A stretch of 64,000 nucleotides of DNA from Tragulus kanchil (GCA_022376925.1 JAIOJX010000031.1:140882854-140946853), one strand, 5' to 3'; counted from the first letter of the stretch, positions 45,185-57,962 are shown. The notes: generated by a model from the sequence alone, not told the origin. A program made the numbers and translations.

Positions 45185-46713
45185 GTAACAAGGTCATGCT
45201 CAAAATCCTCCAAGCTAGGCTTCAGCAGCATGTGAACCAAGAATTTCCAGCTGTACAAGCTGGATTTAGAAAAGGTGGAGGGACCAGAGATCAATTGTCA
45301 ACATCCACTGAATCATAGAAAAAGCAAGAGAATTCCAGAAAAACATCTACTTCTGCTTCATTGAGTATACTAAAGCCTTTGACTGTTTGGGTCACAACAA
45401 ACTGTGGGAAGTTCTAACAGATACAGGAATACCAGACCACCTTACCTGCCTCCTGAGAAACCGGTATACAGGTCAAGAAGCAACAGTTAGAACCAGACAT
45501 GGAACCACAGACTGATTTCAGTTTGGGAAAGGAGTACGTCAAGTTTTTCTATTGTCATCCTGCTTATTTAACTTACATGTAGAGTAAGTACATTGTATGA
45601 AATGCTGGGCTGAACAAAGCACAAGCTGGAATCAAGATCTCAAAGAGAGATATCAATAACCTCAGGTATGCAGATGACACCACCCTTAGGGCAGAAAATG
45701 AAGAGGAACTAAACAGCCTCTTGATGAAGGTGAAAGAGGAGAGTGAAAAAGCTGACTTTGTATGCAAAGAACGAAGATCATGGCATCTGGTCCCATCATT
45801 TCATGGCAAATAGAAGGGCAAGGGGCTTCCCTGGTGGTCCAGTGGGTAAGGACACCACCTTGCAGTGCAGGGGGCACCGGTTCGATCCCTGGCCTGGGAA
45901 GATCCCACATGCTGCGGAGCTGCTGGACTGATGTGTCCAACTACCGAGCTGGAGCTCTGGAGCGCATGCGCCCAGAGCCGGTGCTCTGCAACGAGAGAGG
46001 CCACTGCAATGGGAAGCCCACACGGGCCAAAGAACAAAGATGGATGAAAACAAATAAATGAAAGACCAGTAGAAGTAGCCAAAAAAAAAAATACAAGGGC
46101 AAACAATGGAAACAGTGACAGACTTTATTTTCGTGGGCTCCAAAATCATTATGGACAGTGACTACAGCCTTAAAATGAAAAGATCCTTGCTCCTTGGAAA
46201 AATAGCTATGACAAAGCTACGCATCACATTCAAAAGCAGAGACATCACTTTCTAACAAAAGTCCATATAGTCAAAGCTATGGTTTTCCCAGTAGTCGTGC
46301 ATGGATGTGAGAGTTGAACTATGAAGAGGGCTGGGCGGCCAAAGAACAGATGCCCTAGAACTGTGGTGTTGGGAAAGACTCTTGAGACTCCTTTGGACTT
46401 CAAGCAGATCAAAGGATATCAACCTTGAATATGCACTGGAAGGACTGATGCTGAAGCTGAAGCTCCAATACTTTGGCCGCCTGATGCAAAGAGATGACTC
46501 ACTGGAAAAGAGCCAGATGCTGGGGAAAATAGAAGGCAGAAAGGGAAGGGGAGGACAGAGGATGAGATGGTTGGTTGGCATCACCAAATCAATGGGTATG
46601 AGTTTGAGCAAACTCTGGGAGATGGAGAAAGACAGAGAAGCCTGGCATGCTGCAGTCTACGGAGTCGCAAAATCAGACATGACTGAGGCACTGAACTGAA
46701 CTGAACTAAGCTG
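45185..46713 (+). mobile_element. BovB (RTE) LINE, reverse-transcriptase region and 3' end, inactive
   Basis: A long plus-strand BovB fragment. The translated text includes the reverse-transcriptase active-site motif YADD (codons 45667-45678) followed by TT. The reading frame is broken, for example by TGA in CAGACTGATTTCAG near 45509, and by the CHR SINE at 45822-46094, so no enzyme can be made. It ends with the CACTGAACTGAACTGAACT-type 3' terminus. In the family the ORF encodes an endonuclease and reverse transcriptase; only the middle and end are present. The 3' part is repeated at 47454-47848. Confidence 0.92.
45822..46094 (+). mobile_element. CHR-type SINE inserted in BovB
   Basis: GGGGCTTCCCTGGTGGTCC head and poly(A) tail. 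The 8-bp target-site duplication AAGGGCAA lies at 45814-45821 and 46095-46102, inside BovB text. Confidence 0.9.
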
Positions 46714-48583
46714 AAAGATCCAAGGGGCAGAGCTAGAGTCTTCAGACCTGACTGAATCCAGGCGCACAAGCAATGCTGTCAACCCTCTCCTAGCTGCAAG
46801 GTGGAGGCGTAAGTGCTAAGTGAGTGTCGAGATGAAGAGATGAGAGGGGGAGAGTCAGATGCTCTTCATCCCAGGCGCGTCTGGCCCTGAACCTGGAAAA
46901 GGGGACGGTCATGCTCAAGGAGCATGAGCTGAAGGAGGCCCTGGGCCGGGAGATTGCTGGAACCATTCTTCTGGTCTGCCTTTAGGATGGGAAGATACCC
47001 AGGCAGAGACGATCCTGGAGGTGTGACCCATCCCAGGAACTCTCCACGTGGTAGCCTACCTGAGGGAGCCTCAGTCTCCACATCCGGGCTTGTGCTCTCT
47101 CTAACAGAGAATCTTCCAGTGGTGGTGTGGGATGAACCTGTAAGGATCTGAAGGTGTGCCTAGCCATGCAGAGAATGGAAGAAATGGAATTTGTATCCTT
47201 GGGCATAGAGAGAGTTCCTGTATGGAGTGAGGTACCTGAAGACACATGTTCAGATGATAAAATAGGATCATGAATTGGCCATCTTTGTCATGATGAAAGA
47301 GAAACCTCAACAGTTTAAGCAAGAGGACAGTGCACTGCTTTCGTATTCAGGTGTGGTTTGAGGTAGGAGTTTAAGACCCTCAGGTCTCAATGACTGTCCA
47401 TTTCTCATTCCATCTGGGGCCTCCAATAACCATCGTCCTTCTTGGACACATTCCTATGAAGAGGGCTGGGCGGCCAAAGAACAGATGCCCTAGAACTGTG
47501 GTGTTGGGAAAGACTCTTGAGACTCCTTTGGACTTCAAGCAGATCAAAGGATATCAACCTTGAATATGCACTGGAAGGACTGATGCTGAAGCTGAAGCTC
47601 CAATACTTTGGCCGCCTGATGCAAAGAGATGACTCACTGGAAAAGAGCCAGATGCTGGGGAAAATAGAAGGCAGAAAGGGAAGGGGAGGACAGAGGATGA
47701 GATGGTTGGTTGGCATCACCAAATCAATGGGTATGAGTTTGAGCAAACTCTGGGAGATGGAGAAAGACAGAGAAGCCTGGCATGCTGCAGTCTACGGAGT
47801 CGCAAAATCAGACATGACTGAGGCACTGAACTGAACTGAACTAAGCTGAAAGATCCAAGGGGCAGAGCTAGAGTCTTCAGACCTGACTGAATCCAGGCGC
47901 ACAAGCAATGCTGTCAACCCTCTCCTAGCTGCAAGGTGGAGGCGTAAGTGCTAAGTGAGTGTCGAGATGAAGAGATGAGAGGGGGAGAGTCAGATGCTCT
48001 TCATCCCAGGCGCGTCTGGCCCTGAACCTGGAAAAGGGGACGGTCATGCTCAAGGAGCATGAGCTGAAGGAGGCCCTGGGCCGGGAGATTGCTGGAACCA
48101 TTCTTCTGGTCTGCCTTTAGGATGGGAAGATACCCAGGCAGAGACGATCCTGGAGGTGTGACCCATCCCAGGAACTCTCCACGTGGTAGCCTACCTGAGG
48201 GAGCCTCAGTCTCCACATCCGGGCTTGTGCTCTCTCTAACAGAGAATCTTCCAGTGGTGGTGTGGGATGAACCTGTAAGGATCTGAAGGTGTGCCTAGCC
48301 ATGCAGAGAATGGAAGAAATGGAATTTGTATCCTTGGGCATAGAGAGAGTTCCTGTATGGAGTGAGGTACCTGAAGACACATGTTCAGATGATAAAATAG
48401 GATCATGAATTGGCCATCTTTGTCATGATGAAAGAGAAACCTCAACAGTTTAAGCAAGAGGACAGTGCACTGCTTTCGTATTCAGGTGTGGTTTGAGGTA
48501 GGAGTTTAAGACCCTCAGGTCTCAATGACTGTCCATTTCTCATTCCATCTGGGGCCTCCAATAACCATCGTCCTTCTTGGACA
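46319..48583. repeat. Tandem duplication D15, displacement 1,135 bp
   Basis: 46319-about 47449 is repeated at 47454-48583. Contents are the BovB 3' end and about 730 bp of unique DNA. Confidence 0.97.
47454..47848 (+). mobile_element. BovB LINE 3' end, D15 second copy
   Basis: Same text as 46319-46713. Its 105-codon open frame is BovB-derived. Confidence 0.88.
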
Positions 48584-50486
48584 ACATTCCTGGCCGCTCC
48601 AGGCTGGCATCCGTATCCCACCAGCTAGAAGAGCTGTCCTTTCTCCCAATAGTCAGTTCAACCGGAACTCCAAGATTGCTTCTCCTTGGTTCTGATTGGC
48701 TGACAGGCCTGACACAATCGCCAAGGCCAGGTCTGAGTCAGGCACGCAGCACCTCGCGGGGGCTGGACCCAAAGTCTCCTGAAACAGCCGACGGTGGAGG
48801 AAAGATGGTTATCCTAAAGCAACATTGAGATGCTCTGCCCAAGAGAAATGCATGCTGGGAGTATCCACCCAACCAATATCAGCCGCTAGAACCAAATTAT
48901 CAGCCTGCCCAGGGTTCCTTTCTCCATCTCTGCCTGTAGCCTCTACCCTTCTTTCTGGGCTTATCTCCCAAATCCTAAAGGCCACCCAGCCCAAGACACC
49001 TTGTGAACCTTCTTCCCTCTGGGAGGAAGGAAGGGGGCGGCCACTGCCTTCTCTCCGTAGTCGCTCTGACATCTTTTGTCACCTATCAGGGGAACAAGCA
49101 AGTCCTTTGATCACAGCAAAAGGAGAAAAAGTATCTAAAACACGGTATGTGAAGATGTGCTGAGCAGAAGGTGGGAAAGGCAGTCGGTGACACTTTTCAA
49201 AGCAGAAACACGATTTCCAGTCTTGCTTGTCTGGGGATTGTTAAGGAGGCTTCACCCGCAGTTCGGATTATGACATGGGCCAGGAGCCCTGAGCTTGCGG
49301 GGGTGGGGGTCCCCACAGGACTTGGTGGAGGCAAGTTTCTGGGAAGAAAGCGGCAGCCCGGCTTTGAAGCGTCGTGAGTCACAGACTGTTAACGGCTGAC
49401 CGGTCAGCTGGAGAGGAGCACCGGGGCAGCGAGGCCAGAGAACTGGCCCCGCCACCAGCCCTGCGTGGGCCCCAGACACTCCCTGTCCCCTGTCTGAGCC
49501 TCTATGTCCATTCTGCATCAAGGTCCGGACCCACATTCAGAATTCCCTCCTTCTTTTTCTCAGGAACCCCCTGCAATTTCTGCCATATCAACCATTCCCT
49601 GGCCACCATTCCCAAAGATTCCTTTTCCTTAACTTAAATGTATTTCATTAAGTAAGGAGCATTTATGCCACCATCATGAAGCAGGGGGAATGAAACTATC
49701 AGGTCTATCCTAAGAAAATTAACCGTAACAAGGAACGCAGTGAAAAGCAAAGTCACTAAACGTGAGCACTCATCCACTAGAAGCAACCGGAGGCGAGTGG
49801 TCCCCTCTTTGCTAAAAACGGAGCTTGGCGAGAGTGGGGAGGTGTCAGGGAGGTGTGCTCCTGGCCATGATTAAAGGAACAGAAAGGAGGTGGATGCCCG
49901 ACTCTGGGGTTGGGGTGGTTTAAGGGACGGGGTCCCTGTGCCGGCCACACTCGCACTCCGGGAGAGATGGGACAGAAAGTCAGAGGCCCCTCCCAGCGCG
50001 GGTCCTCCGGTGCGCGCCTGGCTGTCCAGGCTGCCCACGGAGTGAGGGAGCTCATCCAGCCAGCCCCTCACCGGGGGCACCGCAGGAAGGCTCCTGCAGC
50101 CTGTCCCCCCAACCCCTACCTGTTCCTGCAGTCCATCCTGGCCCCAGGGCCCTCCTGCGGCCATTCCCGAGATGTCGTCAGAGACGGGCAAGAGCCGGGA
50201 GGTGCCATCCAGGTGGGTCTCCCCTCCTCTTATGCTGCCTACCTCGCTGGTCTGGCCATCTCCCCTTCCGGTTCTCTGCTGAAGCTTGGGTGGGAGACTG
50301 GCCCAGCCTCTCTGAAGGAGATCTGGTGGGGGCCGCGCACAGGGTCGGCCTCCCCCAAAGTCTGCTGTGGCGGCATTTGATAATAATTAAGTGTCTTCTG
50401 TTTGCCAGCCAACCAGAACCGGCGGCCTAATTTATGAGGCCGGTACAGAATGAAAATGTGGCATCTCTTTTCACGAAGTATGAAGA
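48584..50486. other. Intergenic, unique
   Basis: No gene or repeat family recognised. An ATG at 50172 opens 14 codons ending at a GTGGGT donor-like site (50213), but nothing else supports an exon. Confidence 0.4.
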
Positions 50487-50735
50487 TGGGACTTCCTTGG
50501 TGGTCCAGTGGTTCAGAAGCTGCCTTGCAATGCAGGCGACGTGAGCTGGATCTCCTCCGGGTGCTGCAGAGCAATTGCACCCGTGTGCCACAGCTCCTCC
50601 AGCCTGGGGGCTCTGGAGCCCGCAGGCAGCAACCGGAGAGCCTGTGCCCTGCAGCCAAAGGTCCTCACGATGTAGTGACGCTCCCCCATGCCACAGCTAA
50701 GACCCGAGGCAGCCAAATGAATAAACACTTTTTAA
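50487..50735 (+). mobile_element. CHR-type SINE, diverged
   Basis: GGGACTTCCTTGGTGGTCCA head, CTTGCAATGCAGGCGACGTG, tail GGCAGCCAAATGAATAAACA. Its last 34 bases are repeated at the start of the D16 second copy (51741 onward). Confidence 0.75.
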
Positions 50736-51169
50736 AAGCCTTCAGAGTTTCGGGTCAGTGACAGGAGAACATTAAGCCAAGCGTGTGGCCCTTGTCGACA
50801 AGGACCCCATGGCTGCAGAAGTCCCGTGACCACGATGCCGGCCCTGCTGGACACTCTTCTAGGGAGCAAGGGCAGGTGCCTGGAGAGCTGTGCCCCAAGG
50901 TGACTCACACTCGGAGAGGGAGAGGGGCAGAACCCAAGCAAACCCCAAGATGGTCTTTCCCGGGGACGTGAGCTCTTAAACAGATAGGAGGAGGAGCAGC
51001 AGCAGCAGTGGGTCCCCAGTGGGGGTCTCCCGAGGAGCCTGGGGAAGAGCTGATGGACCGGCGGGAGGGGAAAGGGGTGCAGGAAAGCCACTGGTGATTT
51101 CCAGGTTCAAGGAGGCCCACACGGTGCAGCGAGGAGGGCAGAAATGAGACAAGGAAAGGGTGTGGGGGT

Positions 51170-51600
51170 CCAACCTGTTAGGCCTGTGAAGGAGGGCCAT
51201 GGTTGGATCTCCTCCCCCCACGAATGTGATCTCTTTTGGAGATAAGGTCTCTGTGGATGGGATCCAATGAAGACGAGGCCATCCTGGATTGGGTTGTTCC
51301 CCAATCCAAGGCCTGGGGTCCTTAGGGAAAGATGGGAATTCGGGCACAGACACCTACCCAGGAGGCCATGAGAAGGCGGAGGCGGAGGCTCAAATGAGGC
51401 CTCTACAAGCGAAGGAACGGCAAGGGCCACTAGAAGCCAGGCATGGTGCAGGCTCTTCCCCGGAAACCCCAGAGGGAGCCCGACCCTGCTGACGCCTTGG
51501 TTTCAGACTTCAGGCCTCCAGAACCGTGAGACAATTAATTTCGGTTGTCTGGAGTACCCAGTGTGTGGTCATTTGTCACAGCATCTCTAGGAGGTGGATA
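51170..51600 (+). mobile_element. MaLR (MLT1/MST-type) LTR
   Basis: GAATGTGATCTCTTTTGGAG, CTGGGGTCCTTAGGGAAAGA, GGCCTCCAGAACCGTGAGAC and AATTAATTTCGGTTGTCTGG follow the plus-strand order of MLT1/MST LTRs. An ancient solo or partial LTR. Confidence 0.75.
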
Positions 51601-52208
51601 CAACTCGCCAGCAGAGAAACTGAGGCCCAGTGAAGGGAGGAGCTGGCTCGTGGGCAGCCTGTGCTCCCCACAGACTACACGGATGGGAAGCGGGGAGGGC
51701 TGGCTCCCAAAGGAGAATGACCAGATGCTGTTTCCAGAAGGACCCGAGGCAGCCAAATGAATAAACACTTTTTAAAAGCCTTCAGAGTTTCGGGTCAGTG
51801 ACAGGAGAACATTAAGCCAAGCGTGTGGCCCTTGTCGACAAGGACCCCATGGCTGCAGAAGTCCCGTGACCACGATGCCGGCCCTGCTGGACACTCTTCT
51901 AGGGAGCAAGGGCAGGTGCCTGGAGAGCTGTGCCCCAAGGTGACTCACACTCGGAGAGGGAGAGGGGCAGAACCCAAGCAAACCCCAAGATGGTCTTTCC
52001 CGGGGACGTGAGCTCTTAAACAGATAGGAGGAGGAGCAGCAGCAGCAGTGGGTCCCCAGTGGGGGTCTCCCGAGGAGCCTGGGGAAGAGCTGATGGACCG
52101 CGGGAGGGGAAAGGGGTGCAGGAAAGCCACTGGTGATTTCCAGGTTCAAGGAGGCCCACACGGTGCAGCGAGGAGGGCAGAAATGAGACAAGGAAAGGGT
52201 GTGGGGGT

Positions 52209-52639
52209 CCAACCTGTTAGGCCTGTGAAGGAGGGCCATGGTTGGATCTCCTCCCCCCACGAATGTGATCTCTTTTGGAGATAAGGTCTCTGTGGATGGG
52301 ATCCAATGAAGACGAGGCCATCCTGGATTGGGTTGTTCCCCAATCCAAGGCCTGGGGTCCTTAGGGAAAGATGGGAATTCGGGCACAGACACCTACCCAG
52401 GAGGCCATGAGAAGGCGGAGGCGGAGGCTCAAATGAGGCCTCTACAAGCGAAGGAACGGCAAGGGCCACTAGAAGCCAGGCATGGTGCAGGCTCTTCCCC
52501 GGAACCGCAGAGGGAGCCCGACCCTGCTGACGCCTTGGTTTCAGACTTCAGGCCTCCAGAACCGTGAGACAATTAATTTCGGTTGTCTGGAGTACCCAGT
52601 GTGTGGTCATTTGTCACAGCATCTCTAGGAGGTGGATAC
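52209..52639 (+). mobile_element. MaLR LTR, D16 second copy
   Basis: Same element as 51170-51600. Confidence 0.75.
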
Positions 52640-52779
52640 AACTCGCCAGCAGAGAAACTGAGGCCCAGTGAAGGGAGGAGCTGGCTCGTGGGCAGCCTGT
52701 GCTCCCCACAGACTACACGGATGGGAAGCGGGGAGGGCTGGCTCCCAAAGGAGAATGACCAGATGCTGTTTCCAGAAGG

Positions 52780-53131
52780 AGCCAGGCAGACGAAACCCAG
52801 AGACCTCTAACGTGGGACGCCCAGCTTCTTCCCCAGCCTCGCGAGCTCCTCCTGGACCTGAGGAATGTTCTGGAGCATCTTCTCACATCGGCAGGCACCT
52901 GCAGTCTGACCAGGACCCCCGAAGATCAAGGAGACTGTGCAGACATTAGGGAAAAACCGTTCTAGGGGCAGCTGCTCTGCGGGACTGGCCCCATGAGAGC
53001 TGGTGCAGAGGGTGAGGGGAGAGAAATGAACAAGGAAGTGATCATAGGGAAAAGGGCCCAGGGTCCTAGTGGGCGCCAAGCTCAATACGACAAATCAAGG
53101 AGAAAAACGGTTTCCTGAAATTTGTGGACTG
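52780..53131. other. Intergenic, unassigned
   Basis: TCTGGAGCATCTTCTCACATC and following text show no recognised gene. Confidence 0.35.
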
Positions 53132-53261
53132 AGTGATTCTATCCAATACCTAAAGTGAGAAGCCAAGGTCCCTATTTTGAAAAATGGATGTTAAAAAAAG
53201 TCAGGCTTATGCCTTCCTTTGAAATAAGTGTTTTTATTCCTGAATACTTGGAACAGACACA

Positions 53262-53345
53262 GGGTTGGGAGGCAAGACATCTGAGCTCAGGTCTTGGTTC
53301 TTCTACACTAGTGCTCTGTGACCTTGAGACTCATTTCCATCAGCA
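53262..53345 (+). mobile_element. Possible MIR fragment
   Basis: CATCTGAGCTCAGGTCTTGG then GTGCTCTGTGACCTTGAGAC fits a MIR core. Repeated at 54359-54442. Confidence 0.4.
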
Positions 53346-53847
53346 AAATGACCCAACGGAGTCACCAGAGTGGTTCCCAAACAGGGCTCCACGGAGCCTC
53401 GATGGCCCTAAGGTAGACCTCCCCAGCCCCACAGCCTGAAAAGCTTGGCTTGGGTGTTCCTTATGTGTTCAGCTTCCATATGAAATTTCCTTTGAAGAAG
53501 ACGCTGTGGCTTAAAACATGCCCGAGACCTGGACTGGATTAGCTCTCTAACCCAAGGTAGAGTGACAAGCTCTGTTTCAACACACTTCCTCCTGTTTGGA
53601 AGCCATTGCAAAGCACCTGCTGATTGTTTCCTGTCCATGGGCCCTGTATGTAGCCCCAGGAGCCATCTTCTGCTAGGATAGAATTTCTGCTGAGCCCAGT
53701 CATCATGCTGGGGACCTGATGGCCCTGAAGAAGCGAAGAAGGCAAGCAGAGGAAGGGGTCACTTCTTTTGAAAGTCCAGAGGTGTCACGTCCTAAGGTGG
53801 GGAAGATGCCCCTGGGGCAGCTGGCTGGAGTGGGCAAGCTGGATGGC

Positions 53848-54030
53848 ACAGGCTCTGAGGTCAGGCCCTGGCTCTGGCTCTTAGAAGCCACGGGAGTGGG
53901 TTGCTTCTCTCACCTCTTGTCCTCAGTCTCACCTGTCAGATGGGGAGGGTAGTAGTGTCTCCCCTCACAGGACTGCTGTAAGGGTGCAGTGAGATAAGTG
54001 TGTAAGGTGCTGAGCCAAGAGCCTGGCATG
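53848..54030 (+). mobile_element. MIR SINE
   Basis: GAGGTCAGGCCCTGGCTCTG, CCTCAGTCTCACCTGTCAGA, CACAGGACTGCTGTAAGGGT and GAGCCTGGCATGAG follow MIR order. Repeated at 54945-55127. Confidence 0.7.
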
Positions 54031-54039
54031 AGTTTCTCT

Positions 54040-54130
54040 ACATACAACCTTGTATTCGTGAACTCAGTACATTCTTATTTGAAGCCACTGAGCTTTGGGG
54101 CTGTTTGTTATGTAGAAATAGGTAACAGAT
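54040..54130 (+). mobile_element. MaLR-like LTR end
   Basis: AAGCCACTGAGCTTTGGGGC and TAGAAATAGGTAACAG resemble an MLT1 3' end. Repeated at about 55138-55228. Confidence 0.4.
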
Positions 54131-55301
54131 TCATTTTGCAGATAGGCACCAGTAGCCTCTCTGGTAATGTTGACCCGGAGGCTCCCGGGAGCCTCAAAGG
54201 GAAACCGGGGATAGCTCGGGTTTCTGAATTGGTGATTCTATCCAATACCTAAAGTGAGAAGCCAAGGTCCCTATTTTGAAAAATGGATGTTAAAAAGTCA
54301 GGCTTATGCCTTCCTTTGAAATAAGTGTTTTTATTCCTGAATACTTGGAACAGACACAGGGTTGGGAGGCAAGACATCTGAGCTCAGGTCTTGGTTCTTC
54401 TACACTAGTGCTCTGTGACCTTGAGACTCATTTCCATCAGCAAAATGACCCAACGGAGTCACCAGAGTGGTTCCCAAACAGGGCTCCACGGAGCCTCGAT
54501 GGCCCTAAGGTAGACCTCCCCAGCCCCACAGCCTGAAAAGCTTGGCTTGGGTGTTCCTTATGTGTTCAGCTTCCATATGAAATTTCCTTTGAAGAAGACG
54601 CTGTGGCTTAAAACATGCCCGAGACCTGGACTGGATTAGCTCTCTAACCCAAGGTAGAGTGACAAGCTCTGTTTCAACACACTTCCTCCTGTTTGGAAGC
54701 CATTGCAAAGCACCTGCTGATTGTTTCCTGTCCATGGGCCCTGTATGTAGCCCCAGGAGCCATCTTCTGCTAGGATAGAATTTCTGCTGAGCCCAGTCAT
54801 CATGCTGGGGACCTGATGGCCCTGAAGAAGCGAAGAAGGCAAGCAGAGGAAGGGGTCACTTCTTTTGAAAGTCCAGAGGTGTCACGTCCTAAGGTGGGGA
54901 AGATGCCCCTGGGGCAGCTGGCTGGAGTGGGCAAGCTGGATGGCACAGGCTCTGAGGTCAGGCCCTGGCTCTGGCTCTTAGAAGCCACGGGAGTGGGTTG
55001 CTTCTCTCACCTCTTGTCCTCAGTCTCACCTGTCAGATGGGGAGGGTAGTAGTGTCTCCCCTCACAGGACTGCTGTAAGGGTGCAGTGAGATAAGTGTGT
55101 AAGGTGCTGAGCCAAGAGCCTGGCATGAGTTTCGTCTACATACAACCTTGTATTCGTGAACTCAGTACATTCTTATTTGAAGCCACTGAGCTTTGGGGCT
55201 GTTTGTTATGTAGAAATAGGTAACAGATTCATTTTGCAGATAGGCACCAGTAGCCTCTCTGGTAATGTTGACCCGGAGGCTCCCGGGAGCCTCAAAGGGA
55301 A

Positions 55302-56319
55302 TCCACCAAAGGCAGGGGTGTTAGGCAGATGGGCATGGATCGTCCCCCAACCTGGGCATCTCCTTTCTGGAAACTCTCCCAACACGTTCCCAGACCCCAC
55401 AGTTGTCTACAATGTATCAGTTAGCTACTTACACATAACAAACAGTCCCCCAAATTCAGGCGCTTAAAACAACTTATGAGTTGGGTTCACAAATCACCTG
55501 GTTGAAAGGTGGCTGATGCTGGCTGAGTTTGCCCTCCTATCTGGGGGTCAGCGGGCTGTCGCTGGGTCTCCGCTGCCCTTGGTTCTGCCCCAAGGATCTC
55601 TCATCCTCCCACAGGACCCTGTGCATGTTCCTCTCAAGCCTGCGGCAGAAACTCAAGAGCGCAAGTGAAACGCACAAGGTCTCTGGAGGCCAAAGCTTGG
55701 AGCTGGTCCACGGTCTCCTTGGCCACATCGTCCTGGCCAAAGCGAAGACTCAAGGGATAGGGAAATTGACCCTGCCCTGTGGAGAGAAGAGGTACAGCGT
55801 CACAGGGTCAGTGATGTGATAGGGAGAGATGAAGAACTGGGCTCAGCTTAAGGGAGGGTTAGCTCCGGGAGCCGAGCTTCTGGGCTGCGGCTTGGAACTT
55901 AGACATTGGCTGGCCTGTGCCGGGTGGCCACAGTAGAAATTAAAAAAAAAAAGAAAGAACTGGGGTCATCTTTGCCATGCACCGCTTTATTTAAATGAGG
56001 CACCTGTAAGGATCTCCTGGCCCCACTACCTGAGGGATACTCCTGAGTGTCTAGCTTCATAATTCGTTCCTGGGGGTTAAGGAAACTGTGGATTTGGAGT
56101 CTGCACACCACACTCCCCAAGTAGGTGTGAAGTCCTTGGTCTGCTTCATTCACTAGTCTGAGGCCTGACATCATGCCATCACACCCTGGCCCCAAGCCCA
56201 TCCCCAGTGGCACTGCAAGGTGGCACGGGCTAGGGGCATATGCCTTGGGTTCAAAGGCCAGCCCTGAGTGTTGCCTTCCTTGGGGCACAATAAATATTGA
56301 ACTCATATTGACTGTACCC
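55302..56319. other. Intergenic; unassigned ancient repeat likely
   Basis: ATCAGTTAGCTACTTACACA with GGCGCTTAAAACAACTTATG looks like an old interspersed repeat, but I cannot name it. No gene recognised. Confidence 0.35.
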
Positions 56320-57160
56320 ATTCAGTCTTTTATAAAAATGCTTTTACTGTGAAATTCACCATAAACAAAGTACATGAATATAATCATATAGCTTAAAAAA
56401 TTATTACAGAGTAAACACGCTGTAACCATCACACAGGACTAAGGACAGAACAGAACCCACACCTCAGAGATGCTCACGGTCCCCTCCTGTCAACTTCCCC
56501 CTCATCCCCCAGAAGAAACAGGCACTACCTCAGCTCCCATAGTAACCCTTTCTGCCCTATTTTTCCTTTGGGGAGTTTTGCCATCTCAGTAAGAAGCCCT
56601 GCTGTTGCTGCTGAGTCACCTAGCTGTGTCCGACTGTGTGTGACCCCGTGGACTGCAGTCCGTCTGGATCCTCTGTCCATGGGATTCTCCAGGTAAGAAT
56701 ACTGGAGTGAGTTACCATTTCCTTCTCCAAGCATCCCTAACCTCTACCATTTAGTTTCTCCTCTTCTTGAACTTCATTCAACAGAATCACTCAGGCTACC
56801 CTCATCTGTGTCTAACTCCAGCCACTCAGTCCTATTTGTGAGAGTTATCCATGTCACTGTGTATAAGAGTAGGTTGTTTTCATGGCTATATAATAGTCCA
56901 ATATATGAGTGCACCACTGTTTGCTTATCCGTTTGACTGCTGATGGAGATGCGAGTTGTTTCTAGCTGGAGAATATTCTGGGGAGTACCCTTGCTCTGAA
57001 ATTCTAGTTCCTGTCTTTCAGTTGATGGTGGTGTCTATCTGTCTACAGGATATATTCCTAACAGCGGATTTGTGGGTCCTCCCAGAGTTGTCTAAGTTCA
57101 GCTTTAGTCAGTGGTGCCAAATGTACGAGTTTACTCTCTAACAAGTAAGGTAAACATTCT
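56320..57160 (-). mobile_element. LINE-1 (old) fragment, interrupted by a Bov-A SINE
   Basis: Antisense text: GTGAAATTCACCATAAACAA, ATGGCTATATAATAGTCCAA, CTTATCCGTTTGACTGCTGA and GATATATTCCTAACAGCGGA. The Bov-A at 56594-56735 interrupts it. Confidence 0.65.
56594..56735 (-). mobile_element. Bov-A/Bov-tA SINE fragment
   Basis: GTCCGACTGTGTGTGACCCC, CCATGGGATTCTCCAGGTAA and CTGGAGTGAGTTACCATTTC are complement of the Bov-A body. The tRNA-like part is absent. Confidence 0.8.
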
Positions 57161-57684
57161 TTTCTTTGTCCCCTCTCTCTCCCTCTTCCTTCCTTTCATC
57201 TACTTATTCAACTCACGTGTTACCAACAGTCTCTAGAAGAGGTCTACATATCTAAGGGTAAAGAGAAGTCACGTTATGCGATGCCTCCCTCTTCCCTAGC
57301 TCTGCTTGCAGACGGATGGTGGGATCTGTGGAGGGGCGTGGCACCCAGGGGCTCCCTCCTGGGAAGCCACGTGGCAGGGCTTTGGTGGGTGCCCACGTCC
57401 CTCCGCAATATTGGAGAAAGGCCTCTCCTCCTGTAGGGAGGGAGGCTTCATCCCTCCCCTTCCCTCGGAAGCCCGCCGGCCATACTGCTGTCGGACCTCC
57501 ACGGGGCGCAGCGCCTGGACCAGGGCTGATCCTGGAGGCTCTGCCCACCTCTACTTACTTCCTTCACCCTCCCTATTTTGTTAAGAGTTGAGGGTTCCCT
57601 GCCTCTTGCTGATCGGCCCGCGGAGCTGAAGGGGAGGCTGCGAGGAGGCCTCCTGCCCCTTTGGGTGCGTGGACTGGGGGAAGA
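57161..57684. other. Intergenic, GC-rich, unassigned
   Basis: A GC-rich stretch 57300-57560 with open frames on both strands and no recognisable protein. Confidence 0.35.
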
Positions 57685-57962
57685 GGAGGAAGGAGCCGAA
57701 GCCGAGAAGTGAGGTCCTGAACCCTAAGTAGGGGTTGCCTGGGTACCCTAAACAACAAGGGAGCCAGGAAGGGGCCGTTAAGAGGCAGCAAAGCCTCAGC
57801 GCTTTCCCAGCAAAGTTCATTCTTTTTCAACATTATTTCAACTCTCTTCTGACGGTTTTCAAAGTCTTGGTTTTCCCTTTTGAGAGAAACTCTTAATTTC
57901 CCTCTTGCTTAAATGCCCTTTCTCCGGGGCGGCCTGCCAAGCTTTCGGAGCCGCCGGTGCGG

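Larger units (their letters stand above)
43011..45277. repeat. Tandem duplication D14, displacement 1,133 bp
   Basis: 43011-44143 is directly followed by its repeat 44144-45277. Contents are MER5A, a CHR SINE and the start of a BovB fragment. Confidence 0.97.
50701..52779. repeat. Tandem duplication D16, displacement 1,039-1,040 bp
   Basis: 50701-51740 is directly followed by its repeat 51741-52779. It is the shortest displacement in the set. Differences are single bases, for example ACCGGCGGGAG near 51058 against ACCGCGGGAG near 52098. Confidence 0.97.
53132..55301. repeat. Tandem duplication D17, displacement 1,097-1,100 bp
   Basis: 53132-about 54203 is repeated at 54232-55301. The run of seven A near 53192 is five A near 54293. 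The seam 54204-54231 first resembles the flank after the second copy and then the flank before the first copy (GGTTTCTGAATTG against GGTTTCCTGAAATTTGTGG), with bases missing in both. Confidence 0.95.

Noticed and set aside
50172..50213. ATG plus 14 codons ending at a donor-like GTGGGT, possible first exon
   Set aside because: No promoter, no partner exon and no recognisable protein; such combinations are common by chance.
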